Below the pieces are notes generated by a model. The model was given only the letters and a program-made list of their open reading frames with translations. It was not told the origin of the DNA and made no database searches. The position numbers were made by a program, and so were the translations under genes. Source: a virus. Taken from it: 26,222 bases of DNA. This document shows, piece after piece, positions 1 to 7,757 of the stretch (positions within the stretch are counted from its first letter, which is position 1; every line of letters starts with the position of its first letter). The stretch is from positions 1 through 26,222 of the IMG/VR virus record IMGVR_UViG_3300039448_000012; one strand, given 5' to 3'.

Positions 1-221
1 GCATCCTTAGCAGTGACAGTGACCTGATAGGCCAGTCGCGTGACTGCATCGGCACTGCTGGAGTTCGTCCATTGCAGCGTCACGTCCACATCGTCGGCAC
101 CATCCACATTGCAGGCTTGAACCTGCAGGATGTGGCGCACCTTGCCAGCGGGCACGGTGAAGAGGTCAGCGGCAGCCGTGGTGAGGGCCACGCCGACCAC
201 ATCGGGAGTTGGGATTGCCAT
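1..221 (-). CDS. Phage structural-region hypothetical protein, 3' end outside window
   Basis: This gene starts at the ATG at 221-219 and runs off the left edge, giving about 73 residues without a stop. The protein opens MAIPTPDVVGVALTT and continues with a predicted beta-rich stretch containing VPAGKVRHIL and LQWTNSSS, rich in V, T and A. It follows the coiled-coil gene by only 3 nt, so it belongs to the same late operon after the fibre gene. I do not recognise a family. A small virion-surface or tail-associated role would fit its position, but that is inference only. The start is set by close packing and the absence of another upstream ATG. Confidence 0.75.
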   Translation of the reverse strand, partial: MAIPTPDVVGVALTTAAADLFTVPAGKVRHILQVQACNVDGADDVDVTLQWTNSSSADAVTRLAYQVTVTAKD

Positions 222-224
222 AGA

Positions 225-623
225 TTAAGCTCCTGTCCAAAGAGAATTCAGGGGCAGTTCGGCTGCCACTTCATCCAGATCGGTGTCAGAAGCCTTATCA
301 CTCAAGGCATCTGACAGCCCATCAATCTGCGAGATTTCGAACTGTTCACTTTCCAGCTCACTTAACAGGGTGCTAGCCGACGAGAGTGCGGTCTGGGCTT
401 CATTCAGGCGGTCATTCAATTCCGATTGGGCTGGACCGATGATTTCGTTGACCCGAACAAGCGCAATTTCTTGCGCCTGTCCGATAGCTGCGTCTAGCCC
501 TTCTTTGAGCACCTGCAGTTCGGCAACCCGCGATTGAATTTCGCGGATCAACCCGTTTAGGAAATCCGGGTCCAGCCTGGTTTCAGGACCGACCGGAAAC
601 AGTTCTGTAAGCGGTCTACTCAT
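225..623 (-). CDS. Coiled-coil protein downstream of the tail-fibre gene
   Basis: The 132-residue protein has no recognised enzymatic motif. From about residue 25 to 100 it is rich in heptad-like L/E/A/Q patterns (for example AQSELNDRLNEAQTALSS), which indicates a long coiled coil. The ends are short and probably non-helical. It lies 10 nt after the putative fibre gene and before another small structural-type gene, so a fibre-associated, chaperone or attachment role is possible. The ribosome binding site appears to be a run of nine G residues between the upstream stop and this ATG. The function is not established. Confidence 0.7.
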   Translation of the reverse strand: MSRPLTELFPVGPETRLDPDFLNGLIREIQSRVAELQVLKEGLDAAIGQAQEIALVRVNEIIGPAQSELNDRLNEAQTALSSASTLLSELESEQFEISQIDGLSDALSDKASDTDLDEVAAELPLNSLWTGA

Positions 624-624
624 G

Positions 625-633
625 CCCCCCCCC
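625..633 (-). repeat. G9 homopolymer between fibre-gene stop and next start codon
   Basis: On the coding strand the sequence between the stop codon (636-634) and the next ATG (623-621) is nine G residues followed by C. It must serve as the purine-rich ribosome binding region for the downstream gene. Slippage would change Shine-Dalgarno spacing and strength without shifting a reading frame. Confidence 0.8.
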
Positions 634-2904
634 TTACGCGCTTGCTAGATCGTATCGCGAAGCAACCACAAACGGCGCGGCTACGTCATTGGTCCCGCCA
701 ACCAGCTTGAGCTGATAGGTTTGAGAGGGCGCGGTAAGAGTGAAATCCATCACGCGGCGAATATTGCCATTCGGCAGCGGGAAATCTGTTGAGGCGGACG
801 GCCCATCGCTGTTGCCAGCGGCTTCGACTGTGGCAGCCAGAGTGTGCTTTCCCGCGTCCCAGGCCGCAATTTCCAACTCGACCCGCACAGACGCTGCAGC
901 AGATCCAGCGTCCCGCACCTCTGACAGGTGCGTGAATGTGGAACCGCCTTTGTTCAGGCGCAACACAGTGTCAGGCAGCTTGATTGCGGGCATAATGTCC
1001 CGCGTGCCCACCATGACAAGTTGCAGCTCGACCGTCGCCGGGGCAGCTGCCAGGGGATGCGTCCCGGTCACTCGCTCGAGACGGTGCCAAGCCCCATCAA
1101 AGCGCACATTCCAATACAGCTCGCAGCCTTCCGGCACATGCTCTGTTGAGACGATATCAATATCGGTGATCCCGCCCGACAAGGTGACGGTTTCAAGCTG
1201 TACAGAAGTAAAGGCGACGTCGAACTCAGCGAAATACAGGCGCATTGCCATGTCGCGGCCCAAATCAACGGCCCATGCGGCACCGTCACCGATGAAAAAT
1301 GCCCCATTTGTCAGCGCGTTGTCAGCGCGGCACGCAACCGCATAGTCTCCGCCTGTGACAAGGATTACGCCATAACGCTCGCCAGCGTTCAGGAATGCTG
1401 GAGTCAAAGTGACTGTGTTCTCGACGCCGGGGGCTGGGTCGCCTTGCGAAGCCTGTGCAGCCCCAGCGGCAATGCTGCCCTCGGCGATAATCTGTTTCGG
1501 GTCAGGCTCGCCATTGGGCGCGCGGCAAAGATAGACTTTGACACCATAGGTATCATCCACCTTGCCGAACCGCAGGCCAATAGACGTGAGCCAGCCGCTC
1601 TGTGCGTTCAGGAAGGTTTGCCCGACCAGATAGCCGCCCTGCGTCGTCGGTGTGATCCCCTGATAGCCGTTCCAGTATTTGATTTTATCGTCCCAATACT
1701 GCTGCAGGCGATAGTAGGTGACGCCATCCTCGGTCCACTCATCGGTCAGCAGATAGTTCTCGGTGCCGGTGTTGAACGTCTTGGTGAGATAATTGACGTT
1801 GTACTGCGCCGACTGCCAGAAATCGCTGTTGCCCGCGACCACCATTGACGGGCCATAGCGACGGCGACGTTGTGCGCCAGGGTAGATCGAAAAATCGGTG
1901 TTGGCGTATTGATAGTTCGCCACATTGACTGAGACCCCCTGGCCCCAAGTATCCACGCGCGCCACCTCGGCGAACGGCGGAAGGCTCCACCCAGAGCGCG
2001 AAGTCATGCGCGGATCGCCCGGGTTCAGCAAGGCCGGGGTAACGTCACCGCTGGCGGCAAAAGGAAAGCGCAAACCCTCCTCGATGCGGGCGTTATAATC
2101 ACCGTGCGCCGTGTCGCTCTCGTCTTCGGTCAACATCCGGTCGAAGCCATAGAGCAGACCAGCCTCATCGATCCCAAGCGTATCTTGAAGCTCGGCGAAC
2201 GCCCGCTGCATCTGGCGCACAGCCGGGGCGTTGATTTGCCCCACATCGGCGCGCATGGTTGCCATATCAGAAGCCAGCGTTTCGACCCGCGTGCCAATCG
2301 CCAGGCGGAACTTTTCGACAGATAGCATGCGAGCGTTCAGCCCCTGCAGGGTCGGCAGGCGATAATCTGTCAGCAGGTCGATTTTCTCGATCCCCGCAAC
2401 TCCTAGTGTCACGTTTGCAATCGGCACATAGGTCGGATCAAGGGTCGGCGCGACCGGCGTTGCTCCTTCATTGCCAGCCACATAGGACAGAGACAGCTTG
2501 CGCAAGATCTCTGTTGGGATGGTTTGCGGCTCGACATTGCCAGTTTCGCTGTTTTTGAAAGAGCGCGGCTCGTGATTGGCCTCGACCTCGGCACCGGTGC
2601 CAACAATGGTCACAATTTTCTTGGTGCTGGTCGGCAGAACAGTCACCAAAGAAACAACGTCAGTGTCTTTATCCGGATCAGAATAGAACTTGCCGCCCAG
2701 CCAAATGCGGCCGAAATTCACCCGCACAGAGGTTGCACTTTCCTCGGTTGCTGCAATCGCAGTCCAGGCCGCATCCGGCCCGACAAGATCGAGGCCCAAG
2801 GCGTCGTCACCTTCAACCGCGAAGATCCCGAACTTATTGAGGTCGGCAAAGTTGATGAATTGGTTGAGCGAGTAAGGAACACGCCGCTGCGATTTGTTAG
2901 CCAT
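634..2904 (-). CDS. Large putative tail-fibre / tail-appendage protein
   Basis: This 756-residue protein follows the gpI-like gene with a TAATG stop/start overlap, the slot held by gpH-type fibres in P2-like phages. The N-terminal half is soluble with mixed strands. Around residues 190-240 there is a helical stretch. The C-terminal part (about 430-756) looks like repeated beta-sandwich modules with many V/T alternations, as in receptor-binding appendages. I do not see a collagen-like repeat, a signal peptide or a catalytic motif, and I cannot name the family with certainty. Its role as the adsorption fibre is inferred from position, size and composition. Confidence 0.75.
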   Translation of the reverse strand: MANKSQRRVPYSLNQFINFADLNKFGIFAVEGDDALGLDLVGPDAAWTAIAATEESATSVRVNFGRIWLGGKFYSDPDKDTDVVSLVTVLPTSTKKIVTIVGTGAEVEANHEPRSFKNSETGNVEPQTIPTEILRKLSLSYVAGNEGATPVAPTLDPTYVPIANVTLGVAGIEKIDLLTDYRLPTLQGLNARMLSVEKFRLAIGTRVETLASDMATMRADVGQINAPAVRQMQRAFAELQDTLGIDEAGLLYGFDRMLTEDESDTAHGDYNARIEEGLRFPFAASGDVTPALLNPGDPRMTSRSGWSLPPFAEVARVDTWGQGVSVNVANYQYANTDFSIYPGAQRRRRYGPSMVVAGNSDFWQSAQYNVNYLTKTFNTGTENYLLTDEWTEDGVTYYRLQQYWDDKIKYWNGYQGITPTTQGGYLVGQTFLNAQSGWLTSIGLRFGKVDDTYGVKVYLCRAPNGEPDPKQIIAEGSIAAGAAQASQGDPAPGVENTVTLTPAFLNAGERYGVILVTGGDYAVACRADNALTNGAFFIGDGAAWAVDLGRDMAMRLYFAEFDVAFTSVQLETVTLSGGITDIDIVSTEHVPEGCELYWNVRFDGAWHRLERVTGTHPLAAAPATVELQLVMVGTRDIMPAIKLPDTVLRLNKGGSTFTHLSEVRDAGSAAASVRVELEIAAWDAGKHTLAATVEAAGNSDGPSASTDFPLPNGNIRRVMDFTLTAPSQTYQLKLVGGTNDVAAPFVVASRYDLASA

Positions 2905-4172
2905 TAGTGAAACCTCTTGATCATGTGTCCTGCGGTGATGTTGTCTCCGGCGCGCGGGGCATCGCCCGCCGTCACCGGTGTGAAAGTCGTGCTGTCGATA
3001 ACGAAAACGTCGGTGCCGCCCTGGGCCCGGCGCACGGCATCAACCGCCCGCGACAAGAGCGCGTCGGCTTGTTCGTCGCCAAGGAAACCACCGGTCGCAT
3101 CGCCATCGTTGAACAGGTCGTCGGGGCTTGCAGGGCGCGCTACATCCACGCCCAGAACCGCCGTCACCGGTTGAAAATTCGCAATGTGATCAGACGGCAA
3201 TGCACCGTCCGCGAAATCCGGAACTGCAACCGAAGGATCGGCAAGGTAGGTGCGGCGATAAACGTGCTGCGCGGCATCGTCTGCCCCTGCGCAGATCCCT
3301 CCCAAGGTCACTGCATCATGATCGGCAAAAGAGGTCTGTGGCGCGGGCTCGAAAGGCTCAAAGACACTCTGGAACGGTGCATCAACTGTGCGGGCGCTCA
3401 GCTCTACCGGCTGCATGATCCCATCGGTTCGGAACGTCACCGAAATGGCTTGCCGGGCGATAGGATCTGCACCCGTATAATCGACCACCTCGGCGCCCGC
3501 GCTCGCCAGCGCGTATCCATCGGCAAAGGCGCCGCCCTCATCCTCGATCTGTTCAACCGCTGTGACAGAGGTAAACCAGCCGCCCCGGTTCCAGGCTTCC
3601 CGCTCGGCAGACAACACCGTCAGTGGCGTCTCAACACCTTTGCGCCAGACAAACAGGCGTTCACCGACCGCGCTTTGCGCTGGGTCCAGCGATATGAAGC
3701 CGCCGCGCTCGACCTCATTTCCTGCCAAGCTATCGCCGTCTGCAGTTGCTGCGTCGGATTCCAAGGTGTCGCGATATGGATAGGCGCGAAGTTGCGGCAA
3801 TCGGCCAAGCCATTCGGCGCGCTGCGCCTCGGTCAGGCCACCGGCAAAGGCCAGATCTGACGGACCGCGCAAGTAGGTCACGTTCACGCCGATCAGGTCC
3901 AGATAGCCGTGCACCGCTGCCATAGTACCCTTGAGCCGCTGCAAACGTGGTGTTTCAGCAATCGCGCGGCGCTTGGTAACCTCTGGCCAATCCTCAAACC
4001 AAAAATCAACGCCCCGTGTCTGCGCCAGCCAGGGCAACAGATCAACCGGGCAAGTCCAGGCGTTTAAGGTGTCGGGCAAGCTCTCGCTACCCAGCGACCA
4101 GCGCGCACCGCTGACGGCCTCGGCGATGCGCATGAAGGGCGTTGCATTGTGCGGCAGGAGCGTTTCAACCAT
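2904..4172 (-). CDS. Phage tail protein I (P2 gpI-like baseplate protein)
   Basis: The 422-residue protein resembles the gpI baseplate family. Its N-terminus has the usual pattern: LLPHNATPFMRIAEAVS, then a region with DLLPWLAQTRGVDFW and a KRRAIAETPRLQRLKGT segment that matches the conserved 'R..I......H..KGT' core, followed by an AAVHGYLDLIG motif. In P2, gpI lies at the tip of the baseplate next to gpJ, and here it overlaps the J-like gene by 8 nt. The C-terminal half (residues about 140-422) is longer than P2 gpI and probably adds phage-specific domains that contact the fibre encoded next. Confidence 0.88.
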   Translation of the reverse strand: MVETLLPHNATPFMRIAEAVSGARWSLGSESLPDTLNAWTCPVDLLPWLAQTRGVDFWFEDWPEVTKRRAIAETPRLQRLKGTMAAVHGYLDLIGVNVTYLRGPSDLAFAGGLTEAQRAEWLGRLPQLRAYPYRDTLESDAATADGDSLAGNEVERGGFISLDPAQSAVGERLFVWRKGVETPLTVLSAEREAWNRGGWFTSVTAVEQIEDEGGAFADGYALASAGAEVVDYTGADPIARQAISVTFRTDGIMQPVELSARTVDAPFQSVFEPFEPAPQTSFADHDAVTLGGICAGADDAAQHVYRRTYLADPSVAVPDFADGALPSDHIANFQPVTAVLGVDVARPASPDDLFNDGDATGGFLGDEQADALLSRAVDAVRRAQGGTDVFVIDSTTFTPVTAGDAPRAGDNITAGHMIKRFH

Positions 4173-5034
4173 TGACCCGCTCCGAAGTGACTTCCAGGTG
4201 GTCTACCTCGATCAGACCGCCAGGCCCTGCAACAACATCACCAGCAGGCGCTTCGAGGCGCACCCGCTCCACCCCTTCGACGGCAGCAGCGGCGATCAAT
4301 GCCGAACGCGGCAGATCCCGGCCCGGAGTTTTGCGCCGGGCAGTGACTTTTTCGATTGCGGTGTGCGCCCGTGCGACCAGGACCGATGGGTCAGGCCCAG
4401 CCAGATGCTCCAGCACTACGATCACGGCGACCGCCTGCACCTCAACCGGTTCGGCAAAAACCACGTCGGTTGCCTGGCGCACGTCCTCGCGATCGAGGTG
4501 CGCCTGAACGGTTGAAACCAGTTCAGGAGTCGGCGGGTTGACAGCTGCCATGATCGGCACCCGTACAATCGGGGCACCCGTCGAACGGTCAACATAAGCA
4601 CCCGCGTCGGCGACCTTGAGCGAGGCTTGCAGCGCCTCGGCCATGTAACCACTTAGCCGCCCCCCGGCTTTCTGTTCAGCCGCCAGAGCGATGCGGCGCC
4701 GGTAGCGATCATCTGTTTCACCTTCGGCCCGCGCCAATAGATGCAAAGACACGCCCAGGGCGTCGAGATCTGCACCAGAGGCGAAGGGCAGCAGAGTTGA
4801 GAGGTAAGCGTCGTTCAAAGCCCCCAACGCCAGAAGCTCCCTATAAGCGTCTGCCTCCTGCAATATCATTGCGGGGTCGCTCTCCAATGCGTCGGCATCA
4901 TAAGCAATGCCAGCCGCCGCCAGAGCCGCCCCCAAGCGTTCCAGCCGCTCAGCCAATATCTTTTCGAAATCAAGCTCAGCGCGGTAACTTGGCGGCGTCA
5001 GCTGTGACAGATCGATCAAACCATCCGCCATCAC
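4165..5034 (-). CDS. Baseplate assembly protein J (P2 gpJ-like)
   Basis: This 289-residue protein has the typical gpJ layout. A short N-terminus with IDLSQLTPP is followed by a DFEKILAERLERL helix, the EADAYRELLALGALNDAYLSTLLPFASGADLDALG segment diagnostic of Baseplate_J proteins, and then a RRRIALAAE core. It forms the wedge of the contractile-tail baseplate together with W- and I-like proteins. It starts at an ATG overlapping the W-like gene's stop (ATGA, 4 nt) and overlaps the next gene by 8 nt, so the three genes are translationally coupled. Length is close to P2 gpJ. Confidence 0.92.
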   Translation of the reverse strand: MMADGLIDLSQLTPPSYRAELDFEKILAERLERLGAALAAAGIAYDADALESDPAMILQEADAYRELLALGALNDAYLSTLLPFASGADLDALGVSLHLLARAEGETDDRYRRRIALAAEQKAGGRLSGYMAEALQASLKVADAGAYVDRSTGAPIVRVPIMAAVNPPTPELVSTVQAHLDREDVRQATDVVFAEPVEVQAVAVIVVLEHLAGPDPSVLVARAHTAIEKVTARRKTPGRDLPRSALIAAAAVEGVERVRLEAPAGDVVAGPGGLIEVDHLEVTSERVNG

Positions 5035-5369
5035 GCCACCTCAATTCCGTCGAGCGCCACAGCTTCACCGTTTGGGAGGTAAACCCCCTCAATTGAAATG
5101 GTGGCATGCCCGGGTTCTGTATGCTGAACGCCCACCTGTTCCAGCTGCAGACGCGGCTCCCACGTATCAAGCGCCTCATAGGTCGCAGCCATCATGTCGA
5201 GTTTTGTGGCGTCATTCATCGGCGCATCAACAAGCCGATACAGGCGGCTGCCATAGTCGCGCCGCATCACGCGGGTGCCGATGGGCGTGGTCAGAATATC
5301 GCGCACAGACTGGCGCAGGTGAGCCAGCCCGGAAATATTCTTGCCTGTGGATGCGTCAATGCCATTCAT
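5031..5369 (-). CDS. Baseplate wedge protein, GPW/gp25 family
   Basis: The 112-residue protein belongs to the gpW/gp25 wedge family. It has an early G..L......SVRDILTTPIGTRVMRRDYGS segment, which is the family signature (I.TP.GTR.M...YG), and then a repeat-like C-terminus ending in a short EGVYL strand. gp25-type proteins hold the baseplate wedge to the sheath. It sits between the PAAR gene (47-nt gap) and the J-like gene (4-nt overlap), as in P2 and its relatives. Length fits the family. Confidence 0.93.
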   Translation of the reverse strand: MNGIDASTGKNISGLAHLRQSVRDILTTPIGTRVMRRDYGSRLYRLVDAPMNDATKLDMMAATYEALDTWEPRLQLEQVGVQHTEPGHATISIEGVYLPNGEAVALDGIEVA

Positions 5370-5416
5370 GGGCCAATCTTGGCTAAGCCCGCAGTGCTTT
5401 GCCTCTGGCGGTTTTT

Positions 5417-5683
5417 CTATCCGCCCGCGAAAACGTCACCAGATCCGCTGGACGCATGACCGCAGGAAGCGCTGTCACCCTGACGACAAACCGGAATACC
5501 GCCTGCGAAGACTGTATTGCTAGCAGATGACATAACCGGAGCGGCATGTGGCGGAATCCCATGCCCGGCAACTGCGCAGCCCAAAACCGCGATATTCGTG
5601 CCATTTACAAAGACGGTTGGCGCCAAGACACCAACCAAGGTGCCTCCAGCGGAGTCTTGAGATATGCGCGCAACTCCAGGCAT
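5417..5683 (-). CDS. PAAR-domain tail-spike tip protein
   Basis: The 88-residue protein is a stand-alone PAAR domain. It shows the repeated short strands and the spaced His/Cys residues (GCAVAGHG, PPHAAP, CRQGDSASCGH) that bind a metal at the tip of the spike cone. PAAR proteins sharpen the gpV-type spike that pierces the outer membrane. The gene starts in a TGATG overlap with the upstream spike gene, so the two partners are co-translated. No C-terminal effector extension is present. Confidence 0.9.
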   Translation of the reverse strand: MPGVARISQDSAGGTLVGVLAPTVFVNGTNIAVLGCAVAGHGIPPHAAPVMSSASNTVFAGGIPVCRQGDSASCGHASSGSGDVFAGG

Positions 5684-6060
5684 CAGTTCAAATCAATCTT
5701 AGGGCCAACAAGCCGAATTCCGGCCGCACTGATTTCCAGAAACGACGGGCCAACCTGAATTTTAAAAACTCCCTCACTGTTGCTGCAGCCTGGATTACCC
5801 TCACTAAACACAGACCCAAGGATCACACCCTGCGCAGTCTCACCGGATTCAGAAAGAACAATGACCTGCTCACCTCCTGCAACCGGCGCCCAGACTGATA
5901 TTGTGCCCGCCCGCTCTGCCAGCCATGGCAGCCATTCGCTTTCGCTCTCACCGCCAAAACTGACCCTGGCACGGGCAGTGCCCGCATCCACTGCCGTGAC
6001 CACACCAAAACGGACAATGCCCTCTCTGGCCTGCTCATTCCGGGCTGCACCATAGCTCAT
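5683..6060 (-). CDS. Baseplate assembly protein V-like (central spike)
   Basis: This 125-residue protein resembles the OB-fold part of the gpV family. The stretch REGIVRFGVVTAVDAGTARARVSFGG is the classic opening, followed by WLPWLAERAG and APVAGGEQVIVLSESGE, then GVILGSVF. The C-terminus is short, so the beta-helix spike is small and relies on the PAAR cap encoded next. A longer in-frame reading exists, but the ATG at 6060 overlaps the upstream stop as ATGA and gives a family-like N-terminus, so I chose it. Confidence 0.9.
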   Translation of the reverse strand: MSYGAARNEQAREGIVRFGVVTAVDAGTARARVSFGGESESEWLPWLAERAGTISVWAPVAGGEQVIVLSESGETAQGVILGSVFSEGNPGCSNSEGVFKIQVGPSFLEISAAGIRLVGPKIDLN

Positions 6061-6593
6061 TCTGCTGCCCCTTCCTGCTCGGTATATTCGGCCTCCTGGC
6101 CCGGGCCAATTGCGGGGGCAAAGCCAACCATGACCCGCTCCGGAACAACGCCCACGCCGCTCCAAACGCTCTCGCCAAGATCAATTTGCTGATCCCATTC
6201 AACGGCCCAGACCTCGAATTTATCAAAGGCAGGGTCAAACGCATCCGGCCCGATCACCGTGACCCTGGCTGGGTTCACATGCTGCCCCCAGCGATTACTG
6301 TGCACCAGAACCCCCAGCGCCCCCGCCAGCTTGCGGATCTCGCGTTTCACATGGTTCTGGCGGAAAGAAAACACCACTCTGGCAGCCCATTTTGTGACTA
6401 CTGCCAGCTGCTCTGTGCCCGGATCTGAATCCGGGTCGGCTTCCATGTCGACCAGTTCAAGCAAGATCGCAGGAACCTGCAAATCCTTGCGGTCTGCGTC
6501 ATAGTCTTCAACCGTTACCAGATCCGGGAACTGTGCGCGGATCTGGGCAAGAATGGCGTCATGCAGGTGATCGAGGTCCAGATTATTTGCCAT
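6057..6593 (-). CDS. Tail terminator-like protein (lambda gpU position)
   Basis: The 178-residue protein has no catalytic motif. It begins DLDHLHDAILAQIRAQFPDLVTVEDY, continues with LQVPAILLELVDME, and has a central strand pair (WAARVVFSFRQ) and an acidic C-terminus. This pattern of a helix, an inter-strand loop giving an ILLEL strand, and a hydrophobic core is usual in tail terminator and Gp37-type proteins. It lies directly after the Z-like gene, the place of U in lambda, and overlaps the V-like gene by 4 nt. The terminator role is inferred from position and general pattern. Confidence 0.65.
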   Translation of the reverse strand: MANNLDLDHLHDAILAQIRAQFPDLVTVEDYDADRKDLQVPAILLELVDMEADPDSDPGTEQLAVVTKWAARVVFSFRQNHVKREIRKLAGALGVLVHSNRWGQHVNPARVTVIGPDAFDPAFDKFEVWAVEWDQQIDLGESVWSGVGVVPERVMVGFAPAIGPGQEAEYTEQEGAAE

Positions 6594-6595
6594 GC

Positions 6596-7147
6596 TCAGT
6601 CCCTTTGGCCAACGCTATATAAAGTTCGAGACCGCACCTCTGCGCGGAAGTGTTTGAAAAAAACCTCTTCGATTTCGTCGAAAACTTCGTCCTCAATAAA
6701 GATCTGCGCCTCATCTTCGATGGGTGCGCGTTCTTCACGAATAGGCCATGCTTTGTGAGAAACCCGCCGCATGACGGTTCGGCGCCCTTTTGCATTCTTG
6801 GCGACAAAGGCCCCGGCGAAATCAAACCCGCCAAAAGACGCGCCACCAGCGGTTTGCGCAGCTCTGCCCTTAAAGGCAGAAACCCGCATGTCGTTTAACC
6901 CAAACCACATCGAGACTTCACCCATGCCTTTGCCTCGCTTAAACCGGAATCCTTGCAGGCGCTTTCGCAACTCTCCTGCGGTTCGGAGTTGCAGCTTTGT
7001 GCGCAACCCCTTGCGGGCGCGTGTCTTCATGGTTTGTGCCGTGCGGCGCAGGGCGCGAGAATAGGCATTTCGCAAGTCGTTTTCGCTGGCGTCGAACTCG
7101 TCACCAATGGCTTTCAGTGCTCTGGCGTCAAATTCAAAGCCAAGCAT
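6596..7147 (-). CDS. Minor tail protein Z-like / tail completion protein
   Basis: The 183-residue basic protein resembles prophage minor tail protein Z. It has an ALRRTAQTMKTRARKGLR helix, a RKRLQGFRFKRG basic segment, then GAFVAKNAKGRRTVMRRV followed by a WPIREERAPI motif corresponding to the conserved 'G.W.V..R.....PI..V.IP' part of gpZ. It is expected to act at the tail end that joins the head. The gene starts 4 nt after the FII-like stop and is followed 2 nt later by the terminator-like gene, reproducing the lambda FII-Z-U order. Confidence 0.8.
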   Translation of the reverse strand: MLGFEFDARALKAIGDEFDASENDLRNAYSRALRRTAQTMKTRARKGLRTKLQLRTAGELRKRLQGFRFKRGKGMGEVSMWFGLNDMRVSAFKGRAAQTAGGASFGGFDFAGAFVAKNAKGRRTVMRRVSHKAWPIREERAPIEDEAQIFIEDEVFDEIEEVFFKHFRAEVRSRTLYSVGQRD

Positions 7148-7151
7148 TGTG

Positions 7152-7463
7152 CTATTCCGTCGCCAGGCTCAGAACAGCCATGCCGGTGCCATCGGGTTGC
7201 GGCCCGGTCAGGAGGTAATAGGTTTTGCCACCGACCTGCACCGCGTCTTTGGCGCGCAGATCTGCCACATCGCTGGCCTTGCAAGTCACGCGCGGCATGA
7301 ATGCGTCAGCCTCATATTCGCCGATCTGGGTGTTGAAATAAGGCTCATCAAAGATGCCTTTGATATCACGGGAAACGCCTCCCTGTGGCGTGACATTCAC
7401 CGTTCTGGCGAAATCGTCAGGCTGCAGGAAGGCGTCGAGATTATCCCAGGAAGGCGCTGGCAT
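7152..7463 (-). CDS. Head-tail joining protein (lambda gpFII-like)
   Basis: This 103-residue protein matches the size and layout of lambda gpFII-type attachment proteins. It has an N-terminal WDNLDAFLQPDDFA segment, a central VTPQGG followed by GIFDEPYFN, and a C-terminal beta part with VGGKTYYLLTGPQPDGTGMAVLSL. Such proteins form the last ring of the head connector to which the tail binds. Start and upstream stop overlap as TAATG. Position between FI-like and Z-like genes supports the call. Confidence 0.82.
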   Translation of the reverse strand: MPAPSWDNLDAFLQPDDFARTVNVTPQGGVSRDIKGIFDEPYFNTQIGEYEADAFMPRVTCKASDVADLRAKDAVQVGGKTYYLLTGPQPDGTGMAVLSLATE

Positions 7464-7690
7464 TAGGTTTTCGCTGCAGCCTTTTTTGTGCCCTCGGATG
7501 ACTTATCATCACCTTCGGATTCCGATGTTTCTTTTTCCAGGGTGATTTTGCCGCGCTGAATGAGTGGCGCCGCTTCCGCGCTGGTCAGCTGCAGAGGGGT
7601 TTTGTCACTGGGTTTGCGGATTTTCTTGTCCCAGACAAAGGCGCTGACAACAGTGTAAGGCTTGGTCACGGGTGCTTTTTTCTCGGTCAT
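7463..7690 (-). CDS. Small head protein, lambda gpFI-like C-terminal module
   Basis: The 75-residue protein has a VVSAFVWDKKIRKPSD strand region and LTSAEAAPLIQRGKITLE, which resembles the C-terminal part of lambda gpFI, a packaging accessory. A Lys/Glu/Ser-rich tail follows. The frame is open further upstream, but the extension would start inside the hairpin at 7721-7740, so I use the ATG at 7690, preceded by AAGGGAT. It sits between capsid and FII-like genes, as FI does in lambda. The FI identity is moderate: the match is short. Confidence 0.7.
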   Translation of the reverse strand: MTEKKAPVTKPYTVVSAFVWDKKIRKPSDKTPLQLTSAEAAPLIQRGKITLEKETSESEGDDKSSEGTKKAAAKT

Positions 7691-7709
7691 GTCGAGATCC
7701 CTTTTATGT

Positions 7710-7740
7710 GGTGAAAGAAACGCCACCCCGCGAGGTGGCG
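7710..7740 (-). terminator. Hairpin with T-rich tail after the capsid gene
   Basis: On the coding strand CGCCACC (7740-7734) and GGTGGCG (7727-7721) form a 7-bp perfect stem with a 6-nt loop, followed by TTTCTTTC. It lies 17 nt after the capsid stop and within the late operon. It is probably a partial terminator or 3'-protecting hairpin that makes capsid mRNA more abundant than mRNA of the downstream genes. Confidence 0.65.
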
Positions 7741-7757
7741 CCGGTGTTCAATCCGAC

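Noticed and set aside
2907-3860. 317-codon plus-strand frame
   Set aside because: Antisense to the gpI-like gene; no supporting motif.
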